64,000 nt of DNA from Massilia timonae CCUG 45783 (lineage in GTDB: Bacteria > Pseudomonadota > Gammaproteobacteria > Burkholderiales > Burkholderiaceae_D), in assembly GCF_000315425.1 (NCBI RefSeq), contig NZ_JH992923.1:952750-1016749 (forward strand), in the 5' to 3' direction. Below are positions 43,557 through 52,360 of the stretch, in pieces (position 1 is the stretch's first letter; each line of letters opens with the position of its first letter). The position numbers and the translations under genes are program-made. Below the pieces are notes generated by a model. The model was not told the origin of the DNA. It made no database searches and worked only from the letters and a program-made list of their open reading frames with translations.

Positions 43557-46500
43557 ATGAATTTTTCTCTCCTTACCACGCTGGCGCTGGCGCTGGCCAT
43601 GACCCTGGCGTCGACGCCGGCCTGGGCCGGTCCGACCGGCCTGGCCTCGCTGCCCCTGATGAGCATCACCGGCAGCGGCACCGTCAAGCCGAACCTGATG
43701 CTGCTGTACGACGATTCCGGCTCGATGGCCTGGAACCATACGCCGGACTACGTCGACGACAACACCACCTGCCGCGCCAGCACGACGCTCGCGGCGCGCA
43801 ACCCGCGCGGCTGCGTGATCGGCGATCCGCCCTATGCGGCGCCGCTGTTCAACCGCCAGTACTACGACCCGAAGGTGCGCTACCAGCCGCCGGTCCGGGC
43901 CGACCAGACCTCGTATCCGAGCCAGACCTCCAGCCAGACCGACGGCTGGAAGTCCGTGACCACCGACGGCTTCGGCATCGACAAGCGGAACATGCGCAAT
44001 GCGAACGAGGAAACCACCAATCTGCTGACCGGCTACCCGGACCTGCAGTGGTGCAACAGCGACGGCGAGTGCCGCCGCAACATCGGCGGCTACGCCTATC
44101 CGAGCCTGACCTACAACAGCGCCGAGGCGGTCGGCGCCAATCCCTATTACTACACGATCAACGTCGCCGAATACTGCACCGACGCCAGCCTGAAGCGATG
44201 CGTGAGCACCGCGGTCAATGCCCCCGCGCCGCAGGGGTATCCGGTGCCGGCCCCGGTGCGCTGGTGCAACAGCACGGCGCTGACCGATTGCCAGGCCAAG
44301 TACGTCGGCAACTACAAGTACCCGCGCTACGGCGATCCGAACCGCTCGGCCAACTGGTATTCGACCATCACCATCAACGATTCGGGCGCCGCCAGCGCGG
44401 TCTCGATCACCGCCGTGCGCGCGGTCGGGGTGTCCGGCACCCAGACCATCACCCGCGACGCGGCCACGGCCTCGGGCGGCACCAACACCGCGGCCAAGCG
44501 CACCGCGCTGGCCACCGCGCTGGCGGCCTCGATCGTCAACAAGGCGGTATCGGACCGTCCGTTCACCGCCTGCGTGCCCCAGGCCAGCGGCGTGGTGCGC
44601 GCCTGTTCCGACTTCGGCATCACGCTCGAGTCGAGCGACATGCTGGCGGTGATCCCGATCAGCTGCGGCCGCAACGTCACCAACAAGAACAACTGCACGG
44701 TGGTGAGGGAGGGCGAGCGCACCGGCGACGAGATCGTGGTCGATTCCGGCACCGCCGCCACCGCGCTGCTGCAAGTGGGCGGACGCGCCGCCAACAGCAG
44801 CAACACCAACGGCCGCAGCCGCCTGGTCGGCCTGAAGCTGGGCAATACCACGCTGATCGACTCGCTGCGCTTCGGCCAGAACTACACGGCGGCCCAGGTC
44901 GCCTCGCAAATCGCCAGCGAGATCGGCACCCGCGGCACGATCAAGGCCTATGTGGGTCCGAACAACGTGACGCCGCAGTGCGCCGCGGCCACCAGTTCGA
45001 TGGTGTGCATCGTGGCGCCGCTGAGCATGGCCGGCGCCAACCTGAGCTATACCCGGGTCGACAATCCCGCCAGCCTGAGCTGGGGAGGCGCGCCGGCGAC
45101 CAGCGACGGCGCGCCGACCTCGGTCTCGGGTTTCGATACCGGCGTGTTCATCCGCACCGACATCGTACCGGCGCGCGACAACTACCCGAAATCGGCGCAG
45201 CGCACCGATTGCCAGGGCGCGGCCTGCACCTACGCCGAGGAGATGACCAACTTCGCCAACTGGTACGCCTACTACAAGACGCGCAACCAGATGATGAAGA
45301 CGTCCGTCGGCCTGGCCTTCCAGCCGCTGGGCGAAGCCTACAAGGTCGGCCTGGTGGGCCTGCAGGATGCGGCCGCGGAAGGGACGATGAGCCGTCCGAA
45401 GCCGTTCACCGGCCAGAACCGGATCGACTGGTACGACGCGCTGTACGCGATGAACAGCGCGGGCGGCACCCCGGTGCGTCTGGCGCTGCACGCGATCGGC
45501 AAGATGTTCGCCAACCAGGCGCCCTACAGGCAGGAGGCGGGCTCGGAGACGGTGGAGTATGCGTGCCAGCAGAACTTCACGTTCGTGACCACCGACGGCT
45601 ACTGGAACGGCAACAGCCCCAAGACGCTGGTCAAGGCGGCGACCCGCAATTCGCCCGCCGAATACGAGGAAACCGTCGTCAACAACGACAACACCGTCAA
45701 CCCGGCGCGCTTCTGCACGCGCGAGAAGGGCTGCCTCGACACCCGTGCGCAAACGCTGCCGTCGCTGGCCGACGTCGCGCTGTACTGGTACAACGGCGGT
45801 TCGAGCACCGGCACCGTGTCGCTGCGTCCCGAGATCGACGACATGTCGAAGACCGGCCAGGTGCCGGGCGCTGGCAACAACCACCTGCACATGCGCACCT
45901 ACGCCCTGGGCCTGGGCGTGGACGGCATCATGACCTATGAGCCCGACTACGACACCAAGCCGGTGGTCGGCGGCGATTTCTACAACCTGATCAACGGCGT
46001 ACAGACCGGTTGCCCGTGGAACAACAACGGCGCCTACGTCTGGCCCGATCCGAACACCGGCACCACCGACCTGTCGACCGCGCTGCAGTCGCGCGTGGAC
46101 GACCTGTGGCACGCCGCCATCAACGGCGGCGGCAAATACTTCCCGGCCTCCGATCCGCTGCAGGTGGTCGACAGCCTGAACCGGGTCCTGAACGACATCC
46201 AGGTCGCCACCGGCGCGGCCGCCGCGGCCGCCACCTCGACCCCCAACGTGGCGCAGGAAGACCGCGACATCTTCTCGGCCACCTTCACCACCGTGAAATG
46301 GACGGGAAACCTCTCCAAGCGCGTGATCGACATCGTCACGGGCGAGGTCAGCCAGGACGTCGACTGGAAGACCTCCTGGAGCATGGGCCAGAAGGTGGGC
46401 GCCGACGCCGACACCCGCAGCATCTGGTGGCGCAACCCGGCCACCGGCGCGCGCGCCGACTTCGCCTACGACCAGTTGGGCGCCGACCAGGCCTGGTTCT

Positions 46501-48221
46501 CGAACAAGTGCTCGGCGCTGCCGCAGTGCGCGCGCCTGTCGGCCGACCAGCGCGCCGTCGTCAACGACGGCCGCACCATCGTCGGCTGGCTGCGCGGCCA
46601 GCAGCAGCATGCCGACAACGTCCTGCTGCGCGCCTACACCACCACCGGGCCGGAAGACACCGGCCCGAACGGCGCGCAGCTGGAGATCCTGGGCGACGTG
46701 GCGTCGTCCAAGCCGGCCTACCTGCGCGAGCCGCGCAAGGCTTACGGCAGCGCCGACTATGCGGCCTTCCGCAGCGAGAACGCGAGCCGCGACCCGGTCG
46801 TTTTCATCGCCGCCAACGACGGCATGCTGCATGCCTTCGACGCCGAGAAGGGGACCGAGCTGTGGGCTTACATGCCGCGCATCACGATGAAGAAGCTGTA
46901 CCGGCAGGCCAGCGTCAATTACGCGTCGAGCCACCAGTTCAGCACCGACGGTTCGCCCGAGCTGGCGGACGTCAAGATCGGCGGCGAATGGCGCACGGTG
47001 CTGGTCGCCGGCCTGAACGCCGGCGGGCGCGGCTACTATGCGCTGGACGTCACCGATCCGGCCGATCCCAAGCCCTTGTGGGAAATCTGCGCCGACAGCA
47101 CGGTGTGCGGCGGCGTGCACCACCAGCCCGACATGGGCTTCACCTTCGGCAATCCCCAGTTCGGCACCATCCGGGTGGGCGGCGCGGAGCGCTGGGTGGT
47201 GTTCCTGACCTCGGGCTACAACAACATTCCCGGCGCCGACGACATCCAGTCGGGCAGCGGCAAGGGCTACCTGTTCGTGATCGACGTCGCCACCGGCGAG
47301 GCGATCGCCAACCTGGGCGCCGGCGACGTGCTGGACAAGGGCATGCTCACCACCGGCAGCGGCGACGCCACGACGCCGTCCGGCCTGGCGAAGATCACGG
47401 CGATCACGGCCAACCCGAACACCGATCCGCTGGTGACCTACGTCTACGGCGGCGACAACCAGGGCCAGATGTGGCGCTTCGACTTCACCGGCGAGCGCGT
47501 CCAGCGGCTGCTGATGGCCGATGCCGGCCCCGATCAGCCGATCACCACCCGTCCCGACGTCGCCGTCTGCCAGGTCGGCTCGACCGGCGAGGGGGCGGAC
47601 GCCTCGCCGACCAGGCGCGTGGTGGCCTTCGGCACCGGTCGCATGCTCGACTTGCCGGACATCCAGAACACCAAGGTGCAAAGCGCCTATGTGCTCAAGG
47701 ACGATGGCGCCGCCTTCGACGCCGCTGCCTGGCGCGACGACGAAACCTATGCCGAACGTACGCTGACCGAGACCCGGCCCTACGATGACGCCGCGCCCGA
47801 CGTGCCGCGCTCGAACCAGTTCACGATCGGCGGGACGATCGCCGACCTGGGGCGCCAGCGCGGCTGGTTCGTCGACTTCGACAAGAACGCCGGCGAGCGG
47901 GTCAACCTGGATCCGAAGATCGTGGCCGGCACCCTGACCGTGGTGTCCAACCTGCCGCAATCCTCGACCGCCTGCGCGGTGGGCGGCATCAGCTACGCCT
48001 ATTTCGTCGACGTGTGCAGCGGCGCCGCGGTCTCGAACGACATCGCCGGCGTGCTGCTGTCGGGCGACGCGGCGGCGGTGGGCACGACCATCGTGCGCCT
48101 GCCGTCGGGCGCGCTCAAGCTGATCACCACCACCGCCAAGGGCAACACCATCACCACCGAGGTGGCGCCGGCCAAGACCCAGGACGCGCGCCGCACCGGC
48201 TGGCGCCGGGTGCGCGACTAG
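43557..48221 (+). CDS. pilY1: Type IV pilus tip protein PilY1
   Basis: With ATG 43557 the product has 1554 residues, larger than the 1161 of P. aeruginosa PilY1. It has a signal peptide (cleavage near ASTPAWA/GP), a von Willebrand-like MIDAS motif DDSGS (residues 52-56), Cys-rich segments (WCNSDGECR, YCTDASLKRC, WCNSTALTDC) and a C-terminal PilC beta-propeller (ANDGMLHAFDAEKG, GDNQGQMWRFDFTG, GTGRMLDLPD). PilY1 sits at the pilus tip and acts in adhesion, twitching and surface sensing. A 26-bp gap follows pilX. The large N-terminal region is probably involved in binding. Confidence 0.9.
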   Translation: MNFSLLTTLALALAMTLASTPAWAGPTGLASLPLMSITGSGTVKPNLMLLYDDSGSMAWNHTPDYVDDNTTCRASTTLAARNPRGCVIGDPPYAAPLFNRQYYDPKVRYQPPVRADQTSYPSQTSSQTDGWKSVTTDGFGIDKRNMRNANEETTNLLTGYPDLQWCNSDGECRRNIGGYAYPSLTYNSAEAVGANPYYYTINVAEYCTDASLKRCVSTAVNAPAPQGYPVPAPVRWCNSTALTDCQAKYVGNYKYPRYGDPNRSANWYSTITINDSGAASAVSITAVRAVGVSGTQTITRDAATASGGTNTAAKRTALATALAASIVNKAVSDRPFTACVPQASGVVRACSDFGITLESSDMLAVIPISCGRNVTNKNNCTVVREGERTGDEIVVDSGTAATALLQVGGRAANSSNTNGRSRLVGLKLGNTTLIDSLRFGQNYTAAQVASQIASEIGTRGTIKAYVGPNNVTPQCAAATSSMVCIVAPLSMAGANLSYTRVDNPASLSWGGAPATSDGAPTSVSGFDTGVFIRTDIVPARDNYPKSAQRTDCQGAACTYAEEMTNFANWYAYYKTRNQMMKTSVGLAFQPLGEAYKVGLVGLQDAAAEGTMSRPKPFTGQNRIDWYDALYAMNSAGGTPVRLALHAIGKMFANQAPYRQEAGSETVEYACQQNFTFVTTDGYWNGNSPKTLVKAATRNSPAEYEETVVNNDNTVNPARFCTREKGCLDTRAQTLPSLADVALYWYNGGSSTGTVSLRPEIDDMSKTGQVPGAGNNHLHMRTYALGLGVDGIMTYEPDYDTKPVVGGDFYNLINGVQTGCPWNNNGAYVWPDPNTGTTDLSTALQSRVDDLWHAAINGGGKYFPASDPLQVVDSLNRVLNDIQVATGAAAAAATSTPNVAQEDRDIFSATFTTVKWTGNLSKRVIDIVTGEVSQDVDWKTSWSMGQKVGADADTRSIWWRNPATGARADFAYDQLGADQAWFSNKCSALPQCARLSADQRAVVNDGRTIVGWLRGQQQHADNVLLRAYTTTGPEDTGPNGAQLEILGDVASSKPAYLREPRKAYGSADYAAFRSENASRDPVVFIAANDGMLHAFDAEKGTELWAYMPRITMKKLYRQASVNYASSHQFSTDGSPELADVKIGGEWRTVLVAGLNAGGRGYYALDVTDPADPKPLWEICADSTVCGGVHHQPDMGFTFGNPQFGTIRVGGAERWVVFLTSGYNNIPGADDIQSGSGKGYLFVIDVATGEAIANLGAGDVLDKGMLTTGSGDATTPSGLAKITAITANPNTDPLVTYVYGGDNQGQMWRFDFTGERVQRLLMADAGPDQPITTRPDVAVCQVGSTGEGADASPTRRVVAFGTGRMLDLPDIQNTKVQSAYVLKDDGAAFDAAAWRDDETYAERTLTETRPYDDAAPDVPRSNQFTIGGTIADLGRQRGWFVDFDKNAGERVNLDPKIVAGTLTVVSNLPQSSTACAVGGISYAYFVDVCSGAAVSNDIAGVLLSGDAAAVGTTIVRLPSGALKLITTTAKGNTITTEVAPAKTQDARRTGWRRVRD

Positions 48222-48332
48222 GCGATGGACGCGCCGGGCGCGCCGTTTAGTTCACACGGCGCGCCCCGGAAACGGTAAAATCGAGGGTTTTCCGACAAGG
48301 GTCGCCCGCGGCCCGACAACAGGGCTCGATCC

Positions 48333-49985
48333 ATGGCCAACGACACCGATATTTCCAGCGACGACCTCGACGTCGCCGCCCCCCGCCAGGCCGGCGCGAT
48401 CGCGCGCGAAGTCGCGCGCCGCCGCACCTTCGGCATCATTTCCCACCCCGACGCGGGTAAAACCACGCTGACCGAGAAGCTGCTGCTGTTCTCGGGCGCG
48501 ATCCAGCTGGCCGGCACCGTCAAGGGCCGCAAGAGCGGCCGCCACGCGACCTCGGACTGGATGGACATCGAGAAGCAGCGCGGCATCTCGGTCGCGTCCT
48601 CGGTGATGCAGTTCGAGTTCCGCGAGCACGTGATCAACCTGCTCGACACCCCGGGCCACCAGGACTTCTCGGAAGACACCTATCGCGTGCTGACCGCGGT
48701 CGACTCGGCGCTGATGGTGATCGACGCCGCCAAGGGCGTCGAGGAACAGACCATCAAGCTGCTCGACGTGTGCCGCATGCGCGACACCCCGATCGTCACC
48801 TTCATGAACAAGATGGACCGCGAGACCCGCGATCCGCTGGAGCTGCTCGACGAGGTCGAGTCGGTGCTCAAGATCGAGTGCGCGCCGGTGACCTGGCCGA
48901 TCGGCATGGGCAAGAACTTCCGCGGCGTGTACCACCTGCTGCGCGACGAGATCATGCTGTTCAAGGCCGGCGAAGAGAAGGCCGACGGCGCCTTCGAGAT
49001 CGTCAAGGGCATCGACAATCCGAAGCTGGCCGAGATGTTCCCGCTCGAGATCGAGCAACTCAAGATGGAAGTGGAACTGGTGCACGGCGCTTCGCACGTG
49101 TTCGACCTCGAACGCTTCCTGTCGGGCGTGCAGACCCCGGTGTTCTTCGGTTCGGCGATCAACAACTTCGGCGTGCGCGAGATCCTGTCGGCCCTGGTCG
49201 ACTGGGCGCCGGCGCCGCGCGAACGCGACGCCACCGTGCGCGCGGTCGCGCCGGTCGAACCCAAGTTCTCGGGCTTCGTGTTCAAGATCCAGGCCAATAT
49301 GGACCCGGCCCACCGCGACCGCATCGCCTTCCTGCGCGTGTGCTCGGGACGCTTCGAGAAGGGCATGAAGGTCAAGCACCTGCGCCTCGGACGCGAAGTG
49401 AAGCTGTCGTCGGTCGTGACCTTCATGGCTTCGAGCCGCGAACAGGTCGAAGAAGCCTACGCCGGCGACATCATCGGCTTGCCGAACCACGGCAATATGC
49501 AGATCGGCGACAGCTTCTCGGAAGGCGAGATGCTGACCTTCACCGGCATTCCGTATTTTGCCCCGGACCTGTTCCGCACGGTGCGGATTCGCAACCCATT
49601 GAAAGTGAAGCAGCTGCACAAGGGCTTGCAGCAGCTGGGCGAAGAGGGCGCGGTGCAGGTGTTCAAGCCGGTGCTCGGCTCGGACCTGATCCTGGGCGCG
49701 GTCGGCGTGCTGCAGTTCGAGGTCGTGGCCAGCCGCCTGCTCAACGAGTACGGCGTGGATGCGGTGTTCGAAAGCAGCAGCATCAGCAGCGCGCGCTGGA
49801 TTTCGAGCGACGACAAGAAATCCCTTGCCGACTTCGAGAACCAGCTCGGCCACCAGGTCGCCTACGACGCCGCCGGCAATATGGCCTTCCTCGCGACGTC
49901 CGGCGTGAACCTGCGCCTGACCCAGGAGCGCTGGCCCAAGCTGGTGTTCCACGCGACCCGCGAGCACGCGGCCAAGCTGGCCTGA
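48333..49985 (+). CDS. prfC: Peptide chain release factor RF-3
   Basis: A 550-residue translational GTPase (EF-G-like fold): P-loop [16 protein letters not shown], the RGISV segment of switch [12 protein letters not shown] of switch II, NKMD for guanine recognition, then domains 2 and 3 as in RF-3. It recycles RF-1/RF-2 from the ribosome after termination. The start codon is 111 bp after the pilY1 stop. It faces the DUF3108 gene with only 13 bp between the stops. Confidence 0.96.
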   Translation: MANDTDISSDDLDVAAPRQAGAIAREVARRRTFGIISHPDAGKTTLTEKLLLFSGAIQLAGTVKGRKSGRHATSDWMDIEKQRGISVASSVMQFEFREHVINLLDTPGHQDFSEDTYRVLTAVDSALMVIDAAKGVEEQTIKLLDVCRMRDTPIVTFMNKMDRETRDPLELLDEVESVLKIECAPVTWPIGMGKNFRGVYHLLRDEIMLFKAGEEKADGAFEIVKGIDNPKLAEMFPLEIEQLKMEVELVHGASHVFDLERFLSGVQTPVFFGSAINNFGVREILSALVDWAPAPRERDATVRAVAPVEPKFSGFVFKIQANMDPAHRDRIAFLRVCSGRFEKGMKVKHLRLGREVKLSSVVTFMASSREQVEEAYAGDIIGLPNHGNMQIGDSFSEGEMLTFTGIPYFAPDLFRTVRIRNPLKVKQLHKGLQQLGEEGAVQVFKPVLGSDLILGAVGVLQFEVVASRLLNEYGVDAVFESSSISSARWISSDDKKSLADFENQLGHQVAYDAAGNMAFLATSGVNLRLTQERWPKLVFHATREHAAKLA

Positions 49986-49998
49986 CGCAGCCCCCGCA

Positions 49999-50982
49999 TC
50001 AAGGCCCGGCCGCGTTCTTGATCTCCATGTCGATCTCGAGCGCGTCCAGGGTCTGGGTGCGCACCGCGCCGTCGGGCAAGGTCAGGCGCAGCTGCACCGG
50101 CAGCCAGGCCTGGCCTGGCGCCAGCCATACTTCCAGCCGCGGCGCCCCCTCGGGCGCCAGCTGCGCCAGGCGCAGCGCTTCCAGGGCGCCGATCCCGGTG
50201 TCGACCGTCTCCATTTCCATCACCTCGTAGCGTTCCTGGCGCGCCCCGCCGGCGGCGCCGATCCAGAACGCCAGCACGCCGCGCAGCTGGTCCGGATTGG
50301 CGCGTCCCATGCCCGCCAGCTGCAGCAGCAGCGAGGCGCGGTCCTGGGTCCCGCCCGCCAGTTGGTCGCGGCGCGCGCCGAGGTGCGAGACGATCACCCC
50401 GCGCGCGCGATCGAATTCGGTGCTCGCCCGGCCCAGGCCCGCCGGCTCGCTGGCGCGTAGCGGCGCCAGGCCGCCGTCGTCCAGGCCGCCCTCGCTGTCC
50501 AGCGCGCCCAGGATGCCGTCGAGCGCGAGCCGGTAGCTGCTGCCGTCGGTGCGCCATTCGAGGCGCGCCGCGCCCCCGCCGCTGACGCGGTAGTCGAGGC
50601 GCGCCGGCGGCGCCGGCGAGACGCGGAACTGGCCCGGCATCGCGCCCGGCAGCACCTCGCCTTGCCCGGCCGCCTGGAGCGGGGCGAGCGCCGGCAGCGG
50701 GGACGATGTGGCTTCAGGCCCGGCATCGGGCGCTGGCGCGGGCTGCGGGGCGGATCCAGGGGCGGGCCGGGATGCGGGCGACGGGCCTGGCGCCGGCCGG
50801 GGCGTTGCGCGCTCGGTCCCGGCGCGCGCGATGCGCAGCGTCAGCGGCGCAGGCTCGCGCACGCCCGGCGCGCGCTGGGCGGGGAATTCGAGCCAGGCAA
50901 GGGCGGCCAGGTGCAGCAACAGCGATGCCAGGCCGACGCCGAGCAGACGCCGGTGGCGCGCCAGGAAAGCGGGAAATCTCAT
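49999..50982 (-). CDS. DUF3108 domain-containing protein
   Basis: A 327-residue protein with an N-terminal membrane anchor (about 13-33: LLGVGLASLLLHLAALAWLEF), a proline-rich periplasmic span (about 45-110), and a DUF3108-type domain (about 125-320: RLDYRVSGGGAARLEWRTDGSSYRLAL, EVWLAPGQAWLPVQLRLTLPDG). The anchor and Pro-rich part resemble TonB but the C-terminal domain does not. Function unknown; probably an envelope beta-rich protein. Confidence 0.82.
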   Translation of the reverse strand: MRFPAFLARHRRLLGVGLASLLLHLAALAWLEFPAQRAPGVREPAPLTLRIARAGTERATPRPAPGPSPASRPAPGSAPQPAPAPDAGPEATSSPLPALAPLQAAGQGEVLPGAMPGQFRVSPAPPARLDYRVSGGGAARLEWRTDGSSYRLALDGILGALDSEGGLDDGGLAPLRASEPAGLGRASTEFDRARGVIVSHLGARRDQLAGGTQDRASLLLQLAGMGRANPDQLRGVLAFWIGAAGGARQERYEVMEMETVDTGIGALEALRLAQLAPEGAPRLEVWLAPGQAWLPVQLRLTLPDGAVRTQTLDALEIDMEIKNAAGP

Positions 50983-51019
50983 GGGCGCTAGTGTAGCGCG
51001 CCCGTCCGCGAACGGGAGA

Positions 51020-51664
51020 TCAGAAGCCGACGTTCAGGTTGGCCCTGACCCTGCTGCTGGAGTTGGTCGCATTCTCGAAACGCTCGGCCGCGTGGCCGTG
51101 ATTCTCGAAGGAGCCGTCGAGCGTGACCCGTTCGTTCACCTTGTACTGTGCGCCAACGCCGGTGTACAGGCCGGTATCGACGCCCCTGCGCACGCCGCGG
51201 CGGTTCTGGCTGTGCGCCACGCCCAGCTTGCCGTAGGCCGACAGGCGTTCGCCGAGCGGTTGCGTGACCTTGACGGCCGCGTGCAGGTTGAAGCCGCGCA
51301 GGCCGATCGCGCCGGTCGTGTCTTCGGGATCGCGCTCGTTCAGCGGGCGAAAACCCTGGTCGAGCAGGTTGACGTAGCCGGCCTCGAAAGCCAGCCCCGG
51401 CGTCGTCGCGACGCCCATCAGCAGCCTGGGGTCGGTCTTGAACAGGCCGGCGAACAGGCGGTCGTTGGGGTTGACGTTCAGGTTCCCGCCATAGACCCGG
51501 GGAAAGGTCTGGGAACGGGGATCGCGCGGGGCCGAGAACACGCTGCGCGGGCGGGTGTCGGCCAGCGCCACCGGCGCGGCCGCCTGTTCCACCAGTTGCG
51601 CCCGCGCCGGAGCGCCGGCAACGGCCGCAACGGCCGCCGCCAGGATCAAGGCCGGTTGTTTCAT
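51020..51664 (-). CDS. Outer-membrane beta-barrel protein, copy 2 of tandem pair
   Basis: With ATG 51664 the protein has 214 residues. A signal peptide (about 1-20, APARAQ) is followed by an eight-stranded barrel pattern of the OmpA-like small porin type, with motifs PRVYGGN, DPRLLMGVATTPGLAFEAGY, AYGKLGVAHS and DTGLYTGVGAQYKV, and a C-terminal Phe (NLNVGF) expected by the BAM machinery. It is paralogous to the next upstream gene, 11 bp away. No function is assigned beyond the barrel fold. Confidence 0.75.
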   Translation of the reverse strand: MKQPALILAAAVAAVAGAPARAQLVEQAAAPVALADTRPRSVFSAPRDPRSQTFPRVYGGNLNVNPNDRLFAGLFKTDPRLLMGVATTPGLAFEAGYVNLLDQGFRPLNERDPEDTTGAIGLRGFNLHAAVKVTQPLGERLSAYGKLGVAHSQNRRGVRRGVDTGLYTGVGAQYKVNERVTLDGSFENHGHAAERFENATNSSSRVRANLNVGF

Positions 51665-51675
51665 GTCGCGTCCTT

Positions 51676-52305
51676 TCAGAAGCCCATCTTCAGGTTGCCC
51701 TTGACGCCGTCGCGCACGCGGTCGAACTTCTTCGCCGCGTCGCCGTGGCGCACGAAGTCGCCGCTTACCGTGGTGCGTTTGTCGACCTTGTAGCTGGCGC
51801 CGGCGCCGGTGTACAGACCGGTATCGGACCCGGCCACGCCTTGTTCCTTCTTTTTTTCGGTATAGGCGATGCCGGCCTTGCCGTAGGCCGACAGGCGGTC
51901 GCCGGCCGGCAGCGAATATTTGGCGGCCAGATGGTTGCTGGAACCTTTTTCGCCCAGCGGGATCGAGGCGTCGGCGGGCTTGCCCGGCTCGACCTTGTGC
52001 AAGTCTTTGTCCGGCAGATTGAGGTAACCGCCCTCGATGGCGACGTTGGGCGTCACCTCGACGCCGGCGATCAGGCGCGGATCGCGCCGCATGCCGGTGA
52101 ACACGTGGTCGTTCGGCTGGGCCGCCACGTCGCCGCCATACACGCGCGGATAGGGCTGGTGGCTGCCGGCGAACGGGTCGGGCCTGGCGGCTGCGTTCCG
52201 CTCGAGCTGCGCCGGCTGGCGCGGGGACGGGTCGGGCAGCAGCTGGGCCTGGACAGTGCAGGCCGCCAGCCATCCGAGCGTCAATACGAAGGCGCGTGCT
52301 TTCAT
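51676..52305 (-). CDS. Outer-membrane beta-barrel protein, copy 1 of tandem pair
   Basis: The start is set at ATG 52305, preceded by GAGGAG (209 residues). A signal peptide ends near CTVQAQ. The barrel shares motifs with the following gene (PRVYGGDV, DPRLIAGVEVTPNVAIEGGY, AYGKAGIAYT, DTGLYTGAGASYKV) and ends in NLKMGF. The two are tandem duplicates and co-transcribed. Transcription comes from the 55-bp gap to the propeller kinase gene, which may also be linked. Confidence 0.75.
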   Translation of the reverse strand: MKARAFVLTLGWLAACTVQAQLLPDPSPRQPAQLERNAAARPDPFAGSHQPYPRVYGGDVAAQPNDHVFTGMRRDPRLIAGVEVTPNVAIEGGYLNLPDKDLHKVEPGKPADASIPLGEKGSSNHLAAKYSLPAGDRLSAYGKAGIAYTEKKKEQGVAGSDTGLYTGAGASYKVDKRTTVSGDFVRHGDAAKKFDRVRDGVKGNLKMGF

Positions 52306-52360
52306 CGGAGCTCCTCGAGCGGGGGATTTGGCAAGCATAGCGCGTTTGCGGGCGCTATGC

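Noticed and set aside
43452-47960. Very long open frame on the minus strand opposite pilY1
   Set aside because: It is a by-product of high third-position GC in pilY1; the translation is Arg/Ala/Gly/His-rich without domain features, while pilY1 has clear motifs throughout.
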